A stretch of DNA of 35,749 nucleotides, taken from the NCBI GenBank assembly GCA_034439915.1, contig JAWXBI010000174.1, positions 1 to 35,749 of the forward strand, written 5' to 3'. Made by a program: the position numbers and the translations under genes. Shown here one piece after another: positions 7,504 through 15,701 of the stretch. The notes beneath the pieces are model-generated. The model ran no database searches and was not told the DNA's origin. It saw only the letters and a list, made by a program, of their open reading frames with translations. The DNA is from JADJLQ01 sp034439915 (GTDB lineage Bacteria; Bacteroidota; Bacteroidia; Chitinophagales; Saprospiraceae). How positions within the stretch are numbered: position 1 is the first letter of the stretch; every line of letters starts with the position of its first letter.

Positions 7504-8769
7504 ATGGGAATTGAAAATGATATATATGTCGATTCAGAAATTGGCGGGTTGTGCAAAATAATTGTACACCGTCCGGATGAAGGGATCATCCGGGTATCTC
7601 CCAAAAAATCAGCTGAGCTTTTGTTTGATGATATCGTCTACCTCCCGGGTATGCAGGCAGAGCACCAGATTTTCACGGACGTTTTACGAAAATTAATAGG
7701 CCCTGAATCGGTCCTGGAAACCCAGACCTTGCTTCAGGAGGCCTTAGGAATAGACCAGGAGGCCAGGACCATGATCCTGCAGGACCTGGTTGCATTTGAA
7801 GAATTACCGCGATATGATGCTGAGGTGCTTGCCGGCAAGTCGGATGAAACCTTGGCGGATATCCTGATCACAGGCTTTGACGCGAGCGATGGTAGGATTT
7901 GGTTTCATCCCATCCCGAATTTTTTGTTTACCCGGGATATTGCCGTCACCCTCAACCAGCATATCTTGATCACCAAGGCGGCCAAACTGGCCCGCTCCAG
8001 AGAAAACTACCTCACCCGTTTTATTCTTTACAACCACCCTTTATTTGCCCGACTCTGCAACGAAAACAAAATTATCGATCTAAACATTCTCGAGGCATTC
8101 CCTCCGTCCAAACGAGGGGAGCCGGTCACCCTGGAGGGCGGAGATGTCATGATATTAAATAAAAGTTATGTTTTGGTCGGCATCAGTGAGCGAACAAACC
8201 AACATGCGTTTAACAGTCTGAAAGCCTATTTGTTTGAACATCATTTGATGGCCAATCTGGTTCAGATCAATCTGCCTGCTGAGAGATCCTTTATGCATAT
8301 TGATACCGTGTTTACACAAATTGATGCAAAGGCCTATGTAGGTTACCAACCCATTGTCGAAGGAATAATCAGCAGTGACATAAAAGTGCACCGGATGGAT
8401 GGACGCATTTCACCCTATCCTACTTTGAAAGAATTTTTATTAAATGAAATCAGCCCTGAAATTGATTTTTTTTGGGCTGGCAAAGGGGACAGCCCTACCC
8501 AGGAAAGAGAACAGTGGACCGATGGGTGCAATTTGCTGGCCGTCAAACCAGGGGTGGCCATCACCTACGATAGAAACCCGGTTACCGCCGAGGGTTTTTC
8601 CGCAGCGGGATATGACATCCTACCGGCAATAGAGTTACTGGATTATTCTTCCGATCAGATTGCCGGCCTCAGTAAAACGATTATAACTATCCCAAGTGCT
8701 GAATTGTCCAGGGCCCGGGGAGGCCCGCATTGTATGTCCTGTCCCATTCAACGAATACCCTATGGATAA
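7504..8769 (+). CDS. arcA: Arginine deiminase family protein
   Basis: The enzyme is expected to hydrolyse L-arginine to citrulline and ammonia in the cytoplasm. At 421 residues it matches usual arginine deiminase length (about 400-420). Guanidino-modifying superfamily motifs are intact: FTRD (142-145, equivalent to the D166 region of the Pseudomonas enzyme), EGGD (211-214), MHIDTVFT with H265 and D267, and the nucleophile C413 in HCMSCPIQR. A purine-rich AAGGAA precedes the ATG by a few bases. No arcB, arcC or arginine antiporter is adjacent, so this is not a complete fermentation operon. It overlaps the thioesterase gene by eight bases, implying translational coupling. A related amidinohydrolase substrate cannot be excluded. 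Confidence 0.9.
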   Translation: MGIENDIYVDSEIGGLCKIIVHRPDEGIIRVSPKKSAELLFDDIVYLPGMQAEHQIFTDVLRKLIGPESVLETQTLLQEALGIDQEARTMILQDLVAFEELPRYDAEVLAGKSDETLADILITGFDASDGRIWFHPIPNFLFTRDIAVTLNQHILITKAAKLARSRENYLTRFILYNHPLFARLCNENKIIDLNILEAFPPSKRGEPVTLEGGDVMILNKSYVLVGISERTNQHAFNSLKAYLFEHHLMANLVQINLPAERSFMHIDTVFTQIDAKAYVGYQPIVEGIISSDIKVHRMDGRISPYPTLKEFLLNEISPEIDFFWAGKGDSPTQEREQWTDGCNLLAVKPGVAITYDRNPVTAEGFSAAGYDILPAIELLDYSSDQIAGLSKTIITIPSAELSRARGGPHCMSCPIQRIPYG

Positions 8770-9199
8770 AACCGATTTTACACACGCGATTGAACTGCGC
8801 ACCCGTTATGGGGAAACGGATCAAATGGGGTTTGTTTATTACGGGAGATTTGCCGAATACCTCGAAGTAGGCCGGGTAGAAACTATCCGCAGCCTGGGCA
8901 TAAGTTATAAAGAACTGGAAGATAAATACCAGGTGTGGATGCCGGTAATGTCCATGCAGATCCGGTATATCCGCCCGGCCACCTATGACCAGGTGCTCCG
9001 GATCCAAACCACCATAAGGGAAATTCCGGAGGAAACCATAACTTTTTTTTCTGAAATCCATAATGACCAACAAGAACTGGTGTGTGCGGCAACGATTAAA
9101 TTATGTTTCTTAAATTCAACGAATAAATCAAGGGTCAATTGTCCGGAATTCCTGAAACACAAATTGCAACATGTTATCGAAACTTCCGATCGTAAATAA
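8762..9199 (+). CDS. Acyl-CoA thioesterase, YbgC/4-hydroxybenzoyl-CoA hotdog family
   Basis: This 145-residue hotdog-fold enzyme probably hydrolyses an acyl-CoA thioester in the cytoplasm. The diagnostic segment is RYGETDQMGFVYYGRFAEYL, containing the catalytic Asp of the TDQMGxVYY motif near residue 20. This is followed by the family-typical FRxGRxE-like EVGRVETIR. I chose ATG 8762 because the motif then sits near the N-terminus as in relatives; a start at 8696 would add 22 residues lying wholly inside the deiminase gene. The start overlaps the deiminase stop by eight bases, and the 3' end overlaps the next gene by 29 bases. The substrate is unknown. Confidence 0.88.
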   Translation: MDKTDFTHAIELRTRYGETDQMGFVYYGRFAEYLEVGRVETIRSLGISYKELEDKYQVWMPVMSMQIRYIRPATYDQVLRIQTTIREIPEETITFFSEIHNDQQELVCAATIKLCFLNSTNKSRVNCPEFLKHKLQHVIETSDRK

Positions 9200-10193
9200 A
9201 TTAGAAAAATTACTTGGAGCCCAGCGACTCAATGCCCTGATTCATTGGGCAAAAAAAACCAGTCTGCCAGGATTTGTAAATACCCCGCTCTACGATATTG
9301 TTATCTTTTTATACCATGAATCCAAACGGGAGAAACTTATCCACAAAGTAAATTCCCTGGCATTTTCTTTTTTACTTGCCCTGTTTCCATTTTTTATTTT
9401 CCTGTTTACCCTCATCCCGCTTTTGCCCGTGCAGGGAATAAAAGATGTGCTTTATAAAGAACTCAAATCGTTTATTCCGGACCCGGTAGAGCCTTTTTTA
9501 TTTAAGACCATTGAAGATGTAATCTCGACTCCCCGCAATGGTTTATTATCGCTCTCGTTTGTTATGGCCCTTTATTTTTCAACAAATGCTATGCAGGCTA
9601 TGATGACGGGATTCGAAAAAACCTACACCGAGACCTTCTTAAAAAGAAATTTTTGGCAAAAAAGGCTGGATGCTCTGCGACTGGTCATGCTGGTTGCCAT
9701 TATGGTGCTGACATCTGTGGTTTTCATCATATTTGGAAACGAAATATGGTCTACCCTGGTCAATTATTTTGTCAAACAACAATGGGTGATTGAAAATCCT
9801 GTTTCCGGAGAAGGGCACCATTGGGTGATTGAGTTTATTTTTTTACAGAAATATTCCGGTGTCGGATTTTCTATAGTTAAGTGGTTGATTACTATTATGC
9901 TTTTCCAGGGTTTGTTTGCCGCTATTTTCCGTTATGGACCTTCCTTAAAAACCAAAATCAGGTTTTTTTCTCCAGGCACTTCCCTAGCCACGATCAGCTC
10001 GATCATTATTTCCTTGTTATTTTCCGCCCTGATCAACAATTTTGGATCGTTTCACCTCGTCTATGGCCCTATTGGCGCATTGATCATCATCCTACTCTAC
10101 ATCCAGTTGAACTGTTTTGTTATTGTGGCTTGTTTTGAATTAAATGCAAGCATAGCCATCCACCGCGACCTGAAAAAAGTAATCTCGGATTAA
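9171..10193 (+). CDS. YihY/BrkB family inner-membrane protein
   Basis: This is a 340-residue polytopic protein with about six membrane segments between residues 60 and 320. Family features are the early SFLLALFPFFIFLFTLIPLLP helix, the central LSLSFVMALYFSTNAMQAMMTGFEKTY (the conserved region before a cytoplasmic helix), and the C-terminal YGPIGALIIILLYIQLNCFVIVACFELNA. YihY/BrkB proteins were once called ribonuclease BN by mistake; their molecular function is unclear. The start lies inside the thioesterase gene, so the two are probably coupled. The stop overlaps tail-to-tail with the ubiX stop, sharing the bases TTAA. Confidence 0.9.
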   Translation: MLSKLPIVNKLEKLLGAQRLNALIHWAKKTSLPGFVNTPLYDIVIFLYHESKREKLIHKVNSLAFSFLLALFPFFIFLFTLIPLLPVQGIKDVLYKELKSFIPDPVEPFLFKTIEDVISTPRNGLLSLSFVMALYFSTNAMQAMMTGFEKTYTETFLKRNFWQKRLDALRLVMLVAIMVLTSVVFIIFGNEIWSTLVNYFVKQQWVIENPVSGEGHHWVIEFIFLQKYSGVGFSIVKWLITIMLFQGLFAAIFRYGPSLKTKIRFFSPGTSLATISSIIISLLFSALINNFGSFHLVYGPIGALIIILLYIQLNCFVIVACFELNASIAIHRDLKKVISD

Positions 10194-10747
10194 CTTCCCC
10201 ATCTTTTGGAGTTTACCTCAAAACCGGCCAGATCCAATACCCGGTCTAAAACTGTCCCCAACAAGATTTCGACACTTTCCGGACGGGTATAAAATGAAGG
10301 GATCGCCGGAACCAGGTAAGCCCCGCATTCTGCCAATAAGGTCATATTTTTAAGGTGAATTAAACTGAATGGAGTCTCCCGTGGCACCAGGATCAACTTT
10401 CTTTTTTCTTTGAGTATAACATCGGCAGCGCGGGTCATCAAGCTGTCCGATAGTCCATGCGCAATGCGGCCGAGGGTACCCATTGAACAGGGACATATAA
10501 TCATGGTATCAAATCGGGCAGATCCCGAAGCAAATGGCGCATTAAAATCAGTATTTTCATAAGTCCGGATAGGAGCAGGAAAACTCATTGTTTCACCCAT
10601 TTCAAGTTTCCAGTTGACATGGGCATTTTTACTGGCAACCAGGCCTATCTCTTCCCACTGATCTTTTAACCCCATTAATTTTTTTATCAATAAATGCGCA
10701 TATACCGAACCACTGGAACCTGAAATACCTATCACCAGTTTTTTCAT
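10190..10747 (-). CDS. ubiX: Flavin prenyltransferase (UbiX/Pad1 family)
   Basis: The enzyme attaches a dimethylallyl group to FMN to make the prenylated flavin used by UbiD-type decarboxylases. Its 185 residues match the family. Diagnostic motifs are the N-terminal flavin-binding GISGSSGSVYA (8-18), CPCSMGTLGRIAHGLSD with the conserved Ser/Gly pattern, MTRAADV, and LVPRETPFS, containing the phosphate-binding Arg/Glu. No ubiD partner is in the window. It converges on the YihY gene with a four-base overlap, so no separate terminator fits between them. Confidence 0.93.
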   Translation of the reverse strand: MKKLVIGISGSSGSVYAHLLIKKLMGLKDQWEEIGLVASKNAHVNWKLEMGETMSFPAPIRTYENTDFNAPFASGSARFDTMIICPCSMGTLGRIAHGLSDSLMTRAADVILKEKRKLILVPRETPFSLIHLKNMTLLAECGAYLVPAIPSFYTRPESVEILLGTVLDRVLDLAGFEVNSKRWGS

Positions 10748-10815
10748 CCCTGCAAGGTAGGCGAAAGGGCGAAAAAAAAATTATTAATCACATTATGATT
10801 TTTTATAATATTTAT

Positions 10816-10823
10816 TATCTTTG
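10816..10823 (+). promoter_or_regulatory. Possible -7 element for the small secreted protein gene
   Basis: TATCTTTG matches TAnnTTTG exactly in an AT-rich 144-base divergent gap. The resulting leader would be about 60 bases. The -33 position holds only a weak TTATG-like sequence. This gene needs its own promoter because its upstream neighbour is divergent. Confidence 0.4.
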
Positions 10824-10891
10824 ATTTACAGTATCCTGCAAAGGTTTAATCGTTTAAAAATCAATAAGAATCAAAATTATAATTAGTATAT

Positions 10892-11293
10892 ATGAAAAAA
10901 ATATTATTCTCCTCCATGTTTGTCCTCGGTCTTAGTGTCCTGGCTGAATCACAAACTAACCAGGCGCTCACCCCGTCTACCAGTGCGGTAACCAAGGCTA
11001 AAGTGGCAGCCAAACCCCAAAACTTTATCATGATTCACAAAGAAAAAGAAAGCCCGTTTGAAATATATCAGGACCTGATCCAGGATGAGTTGGTCATACG
11101 GTTAAAGAACCAATTTGATGTGTTGCGGTTTGAAATCCGGGATCATACCGGCAAAAGTATGCCGGTCAAAGGGATCCAGGACCGCAGTGAGGTGCACGCC
11201 CCACTGAAAGAATTACCCAATGGGACCTACCGGCTCATTGTCGACCGGAATAAAGAAAAAATATTTACGGAGTTTTTGTTGGACAGAGAGTGA
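10892..11293 (+). CDS. Small secreted protein resembling a lone type IX sorting-like domain
   Basis: This is a 133-residue protein with a signal peptide (about 1-20, MKKILFSSMFVLGLSVLAES). An Ala/Thr-rich linker reaches about residue 45. The remaining 85 residues have alternating beta-strand patterns: FDVLRFEIRDHTGKSM, then ELPNGTYRLIVDRNKEKIFTEFLL. This DxxGk, L-pnGtYrl and final strand pattern resembles the C-terminal sorting domain of type IX substrates, but here nothing is fused in front of it. It may instead be an independent small immunoglobulin-like periplasmic or surface protein. It stands alone between divergent and convergent neighbours. Confidence 0.7.
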   Translation: MKKILFSSMFVLGLSVLAESQTNQALTPSTSAVTKAKVAAKPQNFIMIHKEKESPFEIYQDLIQDELVIRLKNQFDVLRFEIRDHTGKSMPVKGIQDRSEVHAPLKELPNGTYRLIVDRNKEKIFTEFLLDRE

Positions 11294-11380
11294 ACCCAAT
11301 TGCAGTTCAGTTCGAACCGTTTACCATATACATTGTACTACTTTTTATCCGGATTTTTGTTGCTGCACCCAAAAGGATAA

Positions 11381-11408
11381 TCAATTCTGTTTTTCCATTG
11401 TGAATTGA
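11381..11408. terminator. Weak inverted repeat between convergent genes
   Basis: TCAATTC (11381-11387) and GAATTGA (11402-11408) form a 7-base stem around a 14-base loop in the gap between two convergent genes. It has no G-C-rich stem or following T-tract on either strand, so a bidirectional terminator role is speculative. Confidence 0.25.
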
Positions 11409-11415
11409 ATATCCA

Positions 11416-12855
11416 TTACCAAAATTTAATTTTTTTGGCAGCAAACCAGCACATCTTCAACAAAATCAGTCCATGTTGAAATCTTGAAATGTTCGTTTCA
11501 CCGTAAATGCGCTCTGCATATCTTATAGGAAGGTCAATTATTTTAAGATTTAATTTATATGCACCGAATAACAAATCAAAATCTCCGAATGGATCAAAAT
11601 TCCCGAAAAAGGCTCTGTTATTGGACAATTTTATATAATCACTTCTAAACATTACTTTGGTCCCGCATAGGCTGTCTTTTATATTTTGATCAAGGAGCCA
11701 AGTTAGTAATATGCTGAAGAACTTATTTCCCATTAAGTTTAAGAACCGCATAGCTTCTTTTTCCATCGGATAAACCAATCTTGAGCCATTGATAAATTCT
11801 CCCTTCCCTAATGCGATAGCGTGGTAAAATTTAGGTAATTCTTCAGGTGGCATGGTGAGATCCGCATCCAGTATCATCAGAATGTCATTTTGAGCAAGAG
11901 AAAATCCTTTTCTTACTGCATCGCCTTTACCTTTGCCGTCCTGTTGCGCAATAATAATTCTATGTGTATTTTGGTATTTTACCTGAATTTCCTGAATCTT
12001 TTGCCAGGTGTTGTCCGTTGATTTGCCTTCTACAAAAATGATTTCTTGGTTTTTACTGAATGCCGGAATCCTGGGTATAATGTTCTCAATATTGCCGGAT
12101 TCATTTCTGGCCGGTACGCAGATGGATACAGAATATAAATAATCGATATCCGGAATGGAGGTTTCAGCGCGTGGTATGGCAAATAAGAACTTGTTGAGGC
12201 ATAATGATTTGAAACCCGGGAGCTTTGCCAGGTATTTATTGAGCACCGTCGATAAAAGCGGGATTTTAAAGGGAAGCAATAGACGTTTATTTTCCTTATA
12301 ACTTTCAAACCCGGCTAAATACAATAAGTTTTTTATATCACTGCTGTTTAACCAATTTTGAATCGGTGGCTTGTTCTTAATGCCAAAAATTTCGCCCAAA
12401 CGGAATAAGGGCTCCCAATACTGGTTATAAAAAGAAATGATCAGATGGGTACGGGAATGCGAAATCTTTTTTATCGATGAAAATACATCCTGGATATCGT
12501 CCAGGTAACCAATAATATTATTGAAAATGATTATATCAAATTTTTTATCCAAAGAAATAAACTCCGCATCCATTACATGAAAATCAACATCCGGATTCAG
12601 AAGCCTTCCCTGCGCAATCATTCCGGGTGAAAAGTCTATTCCGGTCCTCCCCTTTCCATGCAATTTGGAAATGGTTTCGCCATATCCACAACCTATCTCC
12701 AGGACACTGTCTTCAGGGTGAATAAAGAAATTAAGATACTTTACAATATCCGAGTCATAATAGGAAAACTGCTTCCGGTATTTAACATACTCAAAAGCTA
12801 TTCCTTCAAAATAATCATAGACTTGCTGTTTTCTTTTTGACTCCTTTTCCCCCAT
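11416..12855 (-). CDS. Fusion: SAM methyltransferase plus family 2 glycosyltransferase
   Basis: The 479-residue protein joins two enzymes. Residues about 10-185 are a class I SAM-dependent methyltransferase with VLEIGCGYG (51-59) and the later acidic TGIDFSPGM. Residues about 243-465 are a GT2 glycosyltransferase: SICVPARNESGNIE, FVEGKSTDNTW, DGKGKGDAVRKGF, and the metal-binding ILDADLT (D330, D332). FGNFDPFGDFDLLF and KIIDLPIRYAERIYGETN resemble polyprenyl-phosphate sugar synthases such as dolichol-phosphate mannosyltransferase-like proteins. No large membrane region is present. The start is 12 bases after the FkbM gene stop. It probably acts in surface glycan or glycolipid synthesis at the cytoplasmic membrane face. 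Confidence 0.87.
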   Translation of the reverse strand: MGEKESKRKQQVYDYFEGIAFEYVKYRKQFSYYDSDIVKYLNFFIHPEDSVLEIGCGYGETISKLHGKGRTGIDFSPGMIAQGRLLNPDVDFHVMDAEFISLDKKFDIIIFNNIIGYLDDIQDVFSSIKKISHSRTHLIISFYNQYWEPLFRLGEIFGIKNKPPIQNWLNSSDIKNLLYLAGFESYKENKRLLLPFKIPLLSTVLNKYLAKLPGFKSLCLNKFLFAIPRAETSIPDIDYLYSVSICVPARNESGNIENIIPRIPAFSKNQEIIFVEGKSTDNTWQKIQEIQVKYQNTHRIIIAQQDGKGKGDAVRKGFSLAQNDILMILDADLTMPPEELPKFYHAIALGKGEFINGSRLVYPMEKEAMRFLNLMGNKFFSILLTWLLDQNIKDSLCGTKVMFRSDYIKLSNNRAFFGNFDPFGDFDLLFGAYKLNLKIIDLPIRYAERIYGETNISRFQHGLILLKMCWFAAKKIKFW

Positions 12856-12867
12856 TTTTCAATAGTG

Positions 12868-13659
12868 TTATACTAATTTTAACTTAGTCAAAACGATATT
12901 GGTTATTATACCCGAATGATAATTCAGGAGACGATCCACTTCCAGCTCATGAAGAACTGGTTTAAATGAATAAACTTTTAGATTCATGGTTCGAACAAAC
13001 GAAATAAAAGAATTGATATTGATCCCCAATCTCTCCATACCTTTCTGCCATAACTCACAAAAAATGATTAACTGCTCATTTGCATGTATTATTCTCTGCA
13101 TTCCCAATAAAGCCAAATATTCAGCGCCTTGTATATCCATTTTAATAATATCAATCTTTGTCAAATCCTCAACCTGAAATTCGTCCAGCTTAATTGCATC
13201 TACCTGAACGCCTCCTGTTTTTTGGCTAATAAAAAAATCTCCCCCGTTCAAAGATTGGTTGTCGAATGTAATTGAACCGTTTTGGTCAGCCACTGCCAGC
13301 TGATAAGGAATAATATTAGGAATCTTATTGTTATTAATAGTATTCAATAAACAATTAAAATGGGAATGATCCGGTTCAAAAATTAAAATTTTCCCTTCCT
13401 TAATTATCCTGGATGCCCTGAAAGAATAGATCCCCATATTGCCGCCGATATCCACAAATACGGTATCGGCACGGATTAAGCTCAGAAAAAAGGATAATTC
13501 CTTGTTTTCCAGTATGCCGTACTTCCATAATAAAAGCGCAATATACCGGTCCAATCGATCGTAGCAGATATTAACAGAATCGACTTTTACCGTTTTGGGA
13601 AGAAAGGATTTTGCATTGACATTAACCCAATTTAACCACCCTAAGGTCATCCTAAACAT
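12868..13659 (-). CDS. FkbM family SAM-dependent methyltransferase
   Basis: The 263-residue protein matches the FkbM family, which O-methylates sugars and other small groups. The SAM site is VFVDIGGNMGIYSF (D70, G72-G76). IFEPD at about 93-97 supplies the acidic ribose-binding residue, and the DIIKMDIQGAEYLAL block is the family hallmark. It directly precedes the methyltransferase-glycosyltransferase fusion in the same direction with a 12-base gap. That pairing supports a role in methylated surface glycan synthesis. The exact acceptor cannot be inferred. Confidence 0.88.
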   Translation of the reverse strand: MFRMTLGWLNWVNVNAKSFLPKTVKVDSVNICYDRLDRYIALLLWKYGILENKELSFFLSLIRADTVFVDIGGNMGIYSFRASRIIKEGKILIFEPDHSHFNCLLNTINNNKIPNIIPYQLAVADQNGSITFDNQSLNGGDFFISQKTGGVQVDAIKLDEFQVEDLTKIDIIKMDIQGAEYLALLGMQRIIHANEQLIIFCELWQKGMERLGININSFISFVRTMNLKVYSFKPVLHELEVDRLLNYHSGIITNIVLTKLKLV

Positions 13660-13893
13660 CAGTGATTATTAATAAGTATTCAAAATAAGGAACAATATAC
13701 GGAATAAAGGAGCAAATAAAAATCAACCTTGTCTTCAATTTCTTTCTGACTTAATTCCATCACCTTTTAGGAATGAAAGTAATAATTTAAAGAAGAGAGT
13801 TGATACCACTTTAATGCTCTTGCTTGTTCCAGCTGGAGCCAGGGACTTCTATTTCTGCAATACGATTAAGGAAGGATTGAATTTTTGATTCAA
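13660..13893. other. Non-coding stretch between fkbM-like gene and kinase remnant
   Basis: AT-rich sequence without a supportable gene. A 28-codon minus-strand reading stretch (13811-13897) beginning with GTG encodes VIESKIQSFLNRIAEIEV-like sequence and could be more debris of the adjacent pseudogene, but it cannot be assigned. No promoter for the FkbM gene matching TAnnTTTG was found. Confidence 0.4.
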
Positions 13894-14160
13894 TCACTCA
13901 TCCAGTAAATGAAATACTTCAAAGACTCCAATTGAGTTGTTGAAAATGACCTGGATCAATTTGTCCTTATCTCCCACTACTTCGGCGAGTTGGTCATCAA
14001 TATCTATTACCCGCACCAATGATTTCTGACCGATCAAAGATGTCGTTGCGGCCATTGCTCTTGCCGTAACTTCCTGCAAAGAAACATTTTCCCGGTTCCA
14101 CTGCTTTTTCAGGCTTCAATTTTGGCCAGGTCAAGCAAAATTGAATATTTTTCAATAAAT
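13894..14160 (-). pseudogene. Remnant of a sensor histidine kinase
   Basis: On the minus strand, one frame reads ILLDLAKIEA followed by a stop at 14109-14111, the typical end of a HisKA dimerisation helix. In a different frame, from about 14100, WNRENVSLQEVTARAMAA continues to VIDIDDQLAEVVGDKDKL and IQVIFNN, the start of an HATPase_c N-box (normally D...L.QVL.NLL.NA). The match then breaks off at a stop at 13894. So there is at least one frameshift, and both the sensor part and most of the ATPase domain are missing. The longest intact piece is 61 codons. It sits alone between glycan-type genes on opposite strands. Confidence 0.6.
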
Positions 14161-14177
14161 TTAAAAATAAAAAAATT

Positions 14178-15689
14178 ATGAGGATACCCCCTATTTTTAA
14201 GATCATGGAATCAAATAACTATTTATCGTGGACCAATTTATTAACCTGTTTTTATTCGGCTACATTATTGTGGGTCGGCCTGGTTTACTTTGAGCCCTGG
14301 AGAGACCTGGCACATGCCTGGGTAAGTGTCCGGGACCTGGGTTTTACCGATATATTCACGACGATACCTGCCCATTCCCATCCTTTCCTTTGGTTCTTGC
14401 TGCTAAAACCCCTTGTATTGCTTGGCCTCCCGTATTTATCCAGCGTCATACTTAATATTACATTTTGTATACTCGGCGTGTATATTTTTGTTTCCAAGTG
14501 TCCCCTGCCGTGGTGGATAAAAGTACTTTTTATTTGTTCCTTTCCGATGATTTATGAATTTGCTTTTCCGGGGAGAATATATGCCTTGGGGGTATTTCTA
14601 TCTTTTTGCCTTTGTGCCCTTTTTAAGGACAGACACCGCAATCCGGTTTTGTTTTCATTACTTATCGCGCTTTTGTTTCATACGCATTCTTTATTCCTTT
14701 CCATAAGCGGCACGGTCGCTTTATTGTTTTTTTTGGAATCAATCAAGACGAAAACTATATTCCAATCGAAATATTTAACAGGGTTTAGTCTGATTGCAAT
14801 CAGCGGCCTCTATTTTATATGGTATATACTGGAAGTGAATCAGTATACGGATCTCCTGGGTAAATCAAGAACCCCCAATACCTTTCTTAACTTTTTAAGT
14901 TTGGGACTACTTGCAGAAAACAGTCAATATTCTTTTCTGGCGGTAATAACTTTAATCTTGTTTATGATCAGCAGATTGGGTAAATCAATTGAAATTATTT
15001 TGTTGACCCTTGCCTCATTATCATTTCTTATTTATTGTTATACCTACATCACACCTCAGCAAATCCGCTATTACCAGATTTTGTTAATCTGTATGTTAGC
15101 CTGGTGGTGGATTGCCGAAAAATATCAACCAATCAAAATAGGGGTCAAGAAACCCCTGCCAAAATCAAAAATAAAATCAAATAAAGCACAGGCCGATAAA
15201 ATCACCTGGTTCCCCGGTTGGAATCAATTGTTTTTGTTTTCATTGGGAATATGCCTGTTCTTTTCTTCCTTCAATGGAATAAAAAATTTGATCAATGAAA
15301 TTGAACTGCCCCATTCGGATGCCCGGAATGCAGCCGAATTCCTCCAAAAGAATAGTTTACTGGATCATACTCTGATTGGGCATCGATCCTACACCGCGTC
15401 CTCCGTCGTGCCCTATCTCCCTCCAACTAAATCCATTTGGTATGCGGACCGGAAAGAATTCGGGACCTATTTAAAATTTGACTCTTTATTTTATCAAAAA
15501 AATCTCAGTGTTAACTATCCTCAAGCCATATCAAATACACTCACCCAGTTTGGCAATGAAAAAAAACTTTTATTTATAGCTTCCATTCCCTTAGCAGCGG
15601 AATATAATTCCCAATGGAACCTGATTTATCAAAGCACCCAAAAAACGATCCAAACGGACGAAGTTTATTTTATTTATAAAAGGCGATAA
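14178..15689 (+). CDS. Polytopic membrane protein, probable GT-C type glycosyltransferase
   Basis: The 503-residue protein has around ten hydrophobic segments up to about residue 365, with a C-terminal soluble part of about 120 residues (FLQKNSLLDHTLIGHRSY onward). Features of the GT-C/PMT-like superfamily are an early acidic loop, FEPWRDLAHAW (E39, D43), followed by AHSHPFLWFLLLKPL, which recalls the HPPLYYLLL motif of ArnT/PMT enzymes. Such enzymes move sugars from polyprenyl phosphates on the periplasmic side. A Lys-rich cytoplasmic-looking loop lies near residues 318-338. ATG 14178 and ATG 14205 are both possible starts. The family assignment is weak. Confidence 0.65.
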   Translation: MRIPPIFKIMESNNYLSWTNLLTCFYSATLLWVGLVYFEPWRDLAHAWVSVRDLGFTDIFTTIPAHSHPFLWFLLLKPLVLLGLPYLSSVILNITFCILGVYIFVSKCPLPWWIKVLFICSFPMIYEFAFPGRIYALGVFLSFCLCALFKDRHRNPVLFSLLIALLFHTHSLFLSISGTVALLFFLESIKTKTIFQSKYLTGFSLIAISGLYFIWYILEVNQYTDLLGKSRTPNTFLNFLSLGLLAENSQYSFLAVITLILFMISRLGKSIEIILLTLASLSFLIYCYTYITPQQIRYYQILLICMLAWWWIAEKYQPIKIGVKKPLPKSKIKSNKAQADKITWFPGWNQLFLFSLGICLFFSSFNGIKNLINEIELPHSDARNAAEFLQKNSLLDHTLIGHRSYTASSVVPYLPPTKSIWYADRKEFGTYLKFDSLFYQKNLSVNYPQAISNTLTQFGNEKKLLFIASIPLAAEYNSQWNLIYQSTQKTIQTDEVYFIYKRR

Positions 15690-15701
15690 TCTGTTACGAG
15701 C

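Noticed and set aside
8696..8761. Longer start for the thioesterase at 8696
   Set aside because: The extra 22 residues lie entirely within the deiminase coding sequence in another frame and are not thioesterase-like.
7504..8769. Arginine deiminase pathway operon
   Set aside because: No carbamoyltransferase, carbamate kinase or antiporter gene is adjacent.
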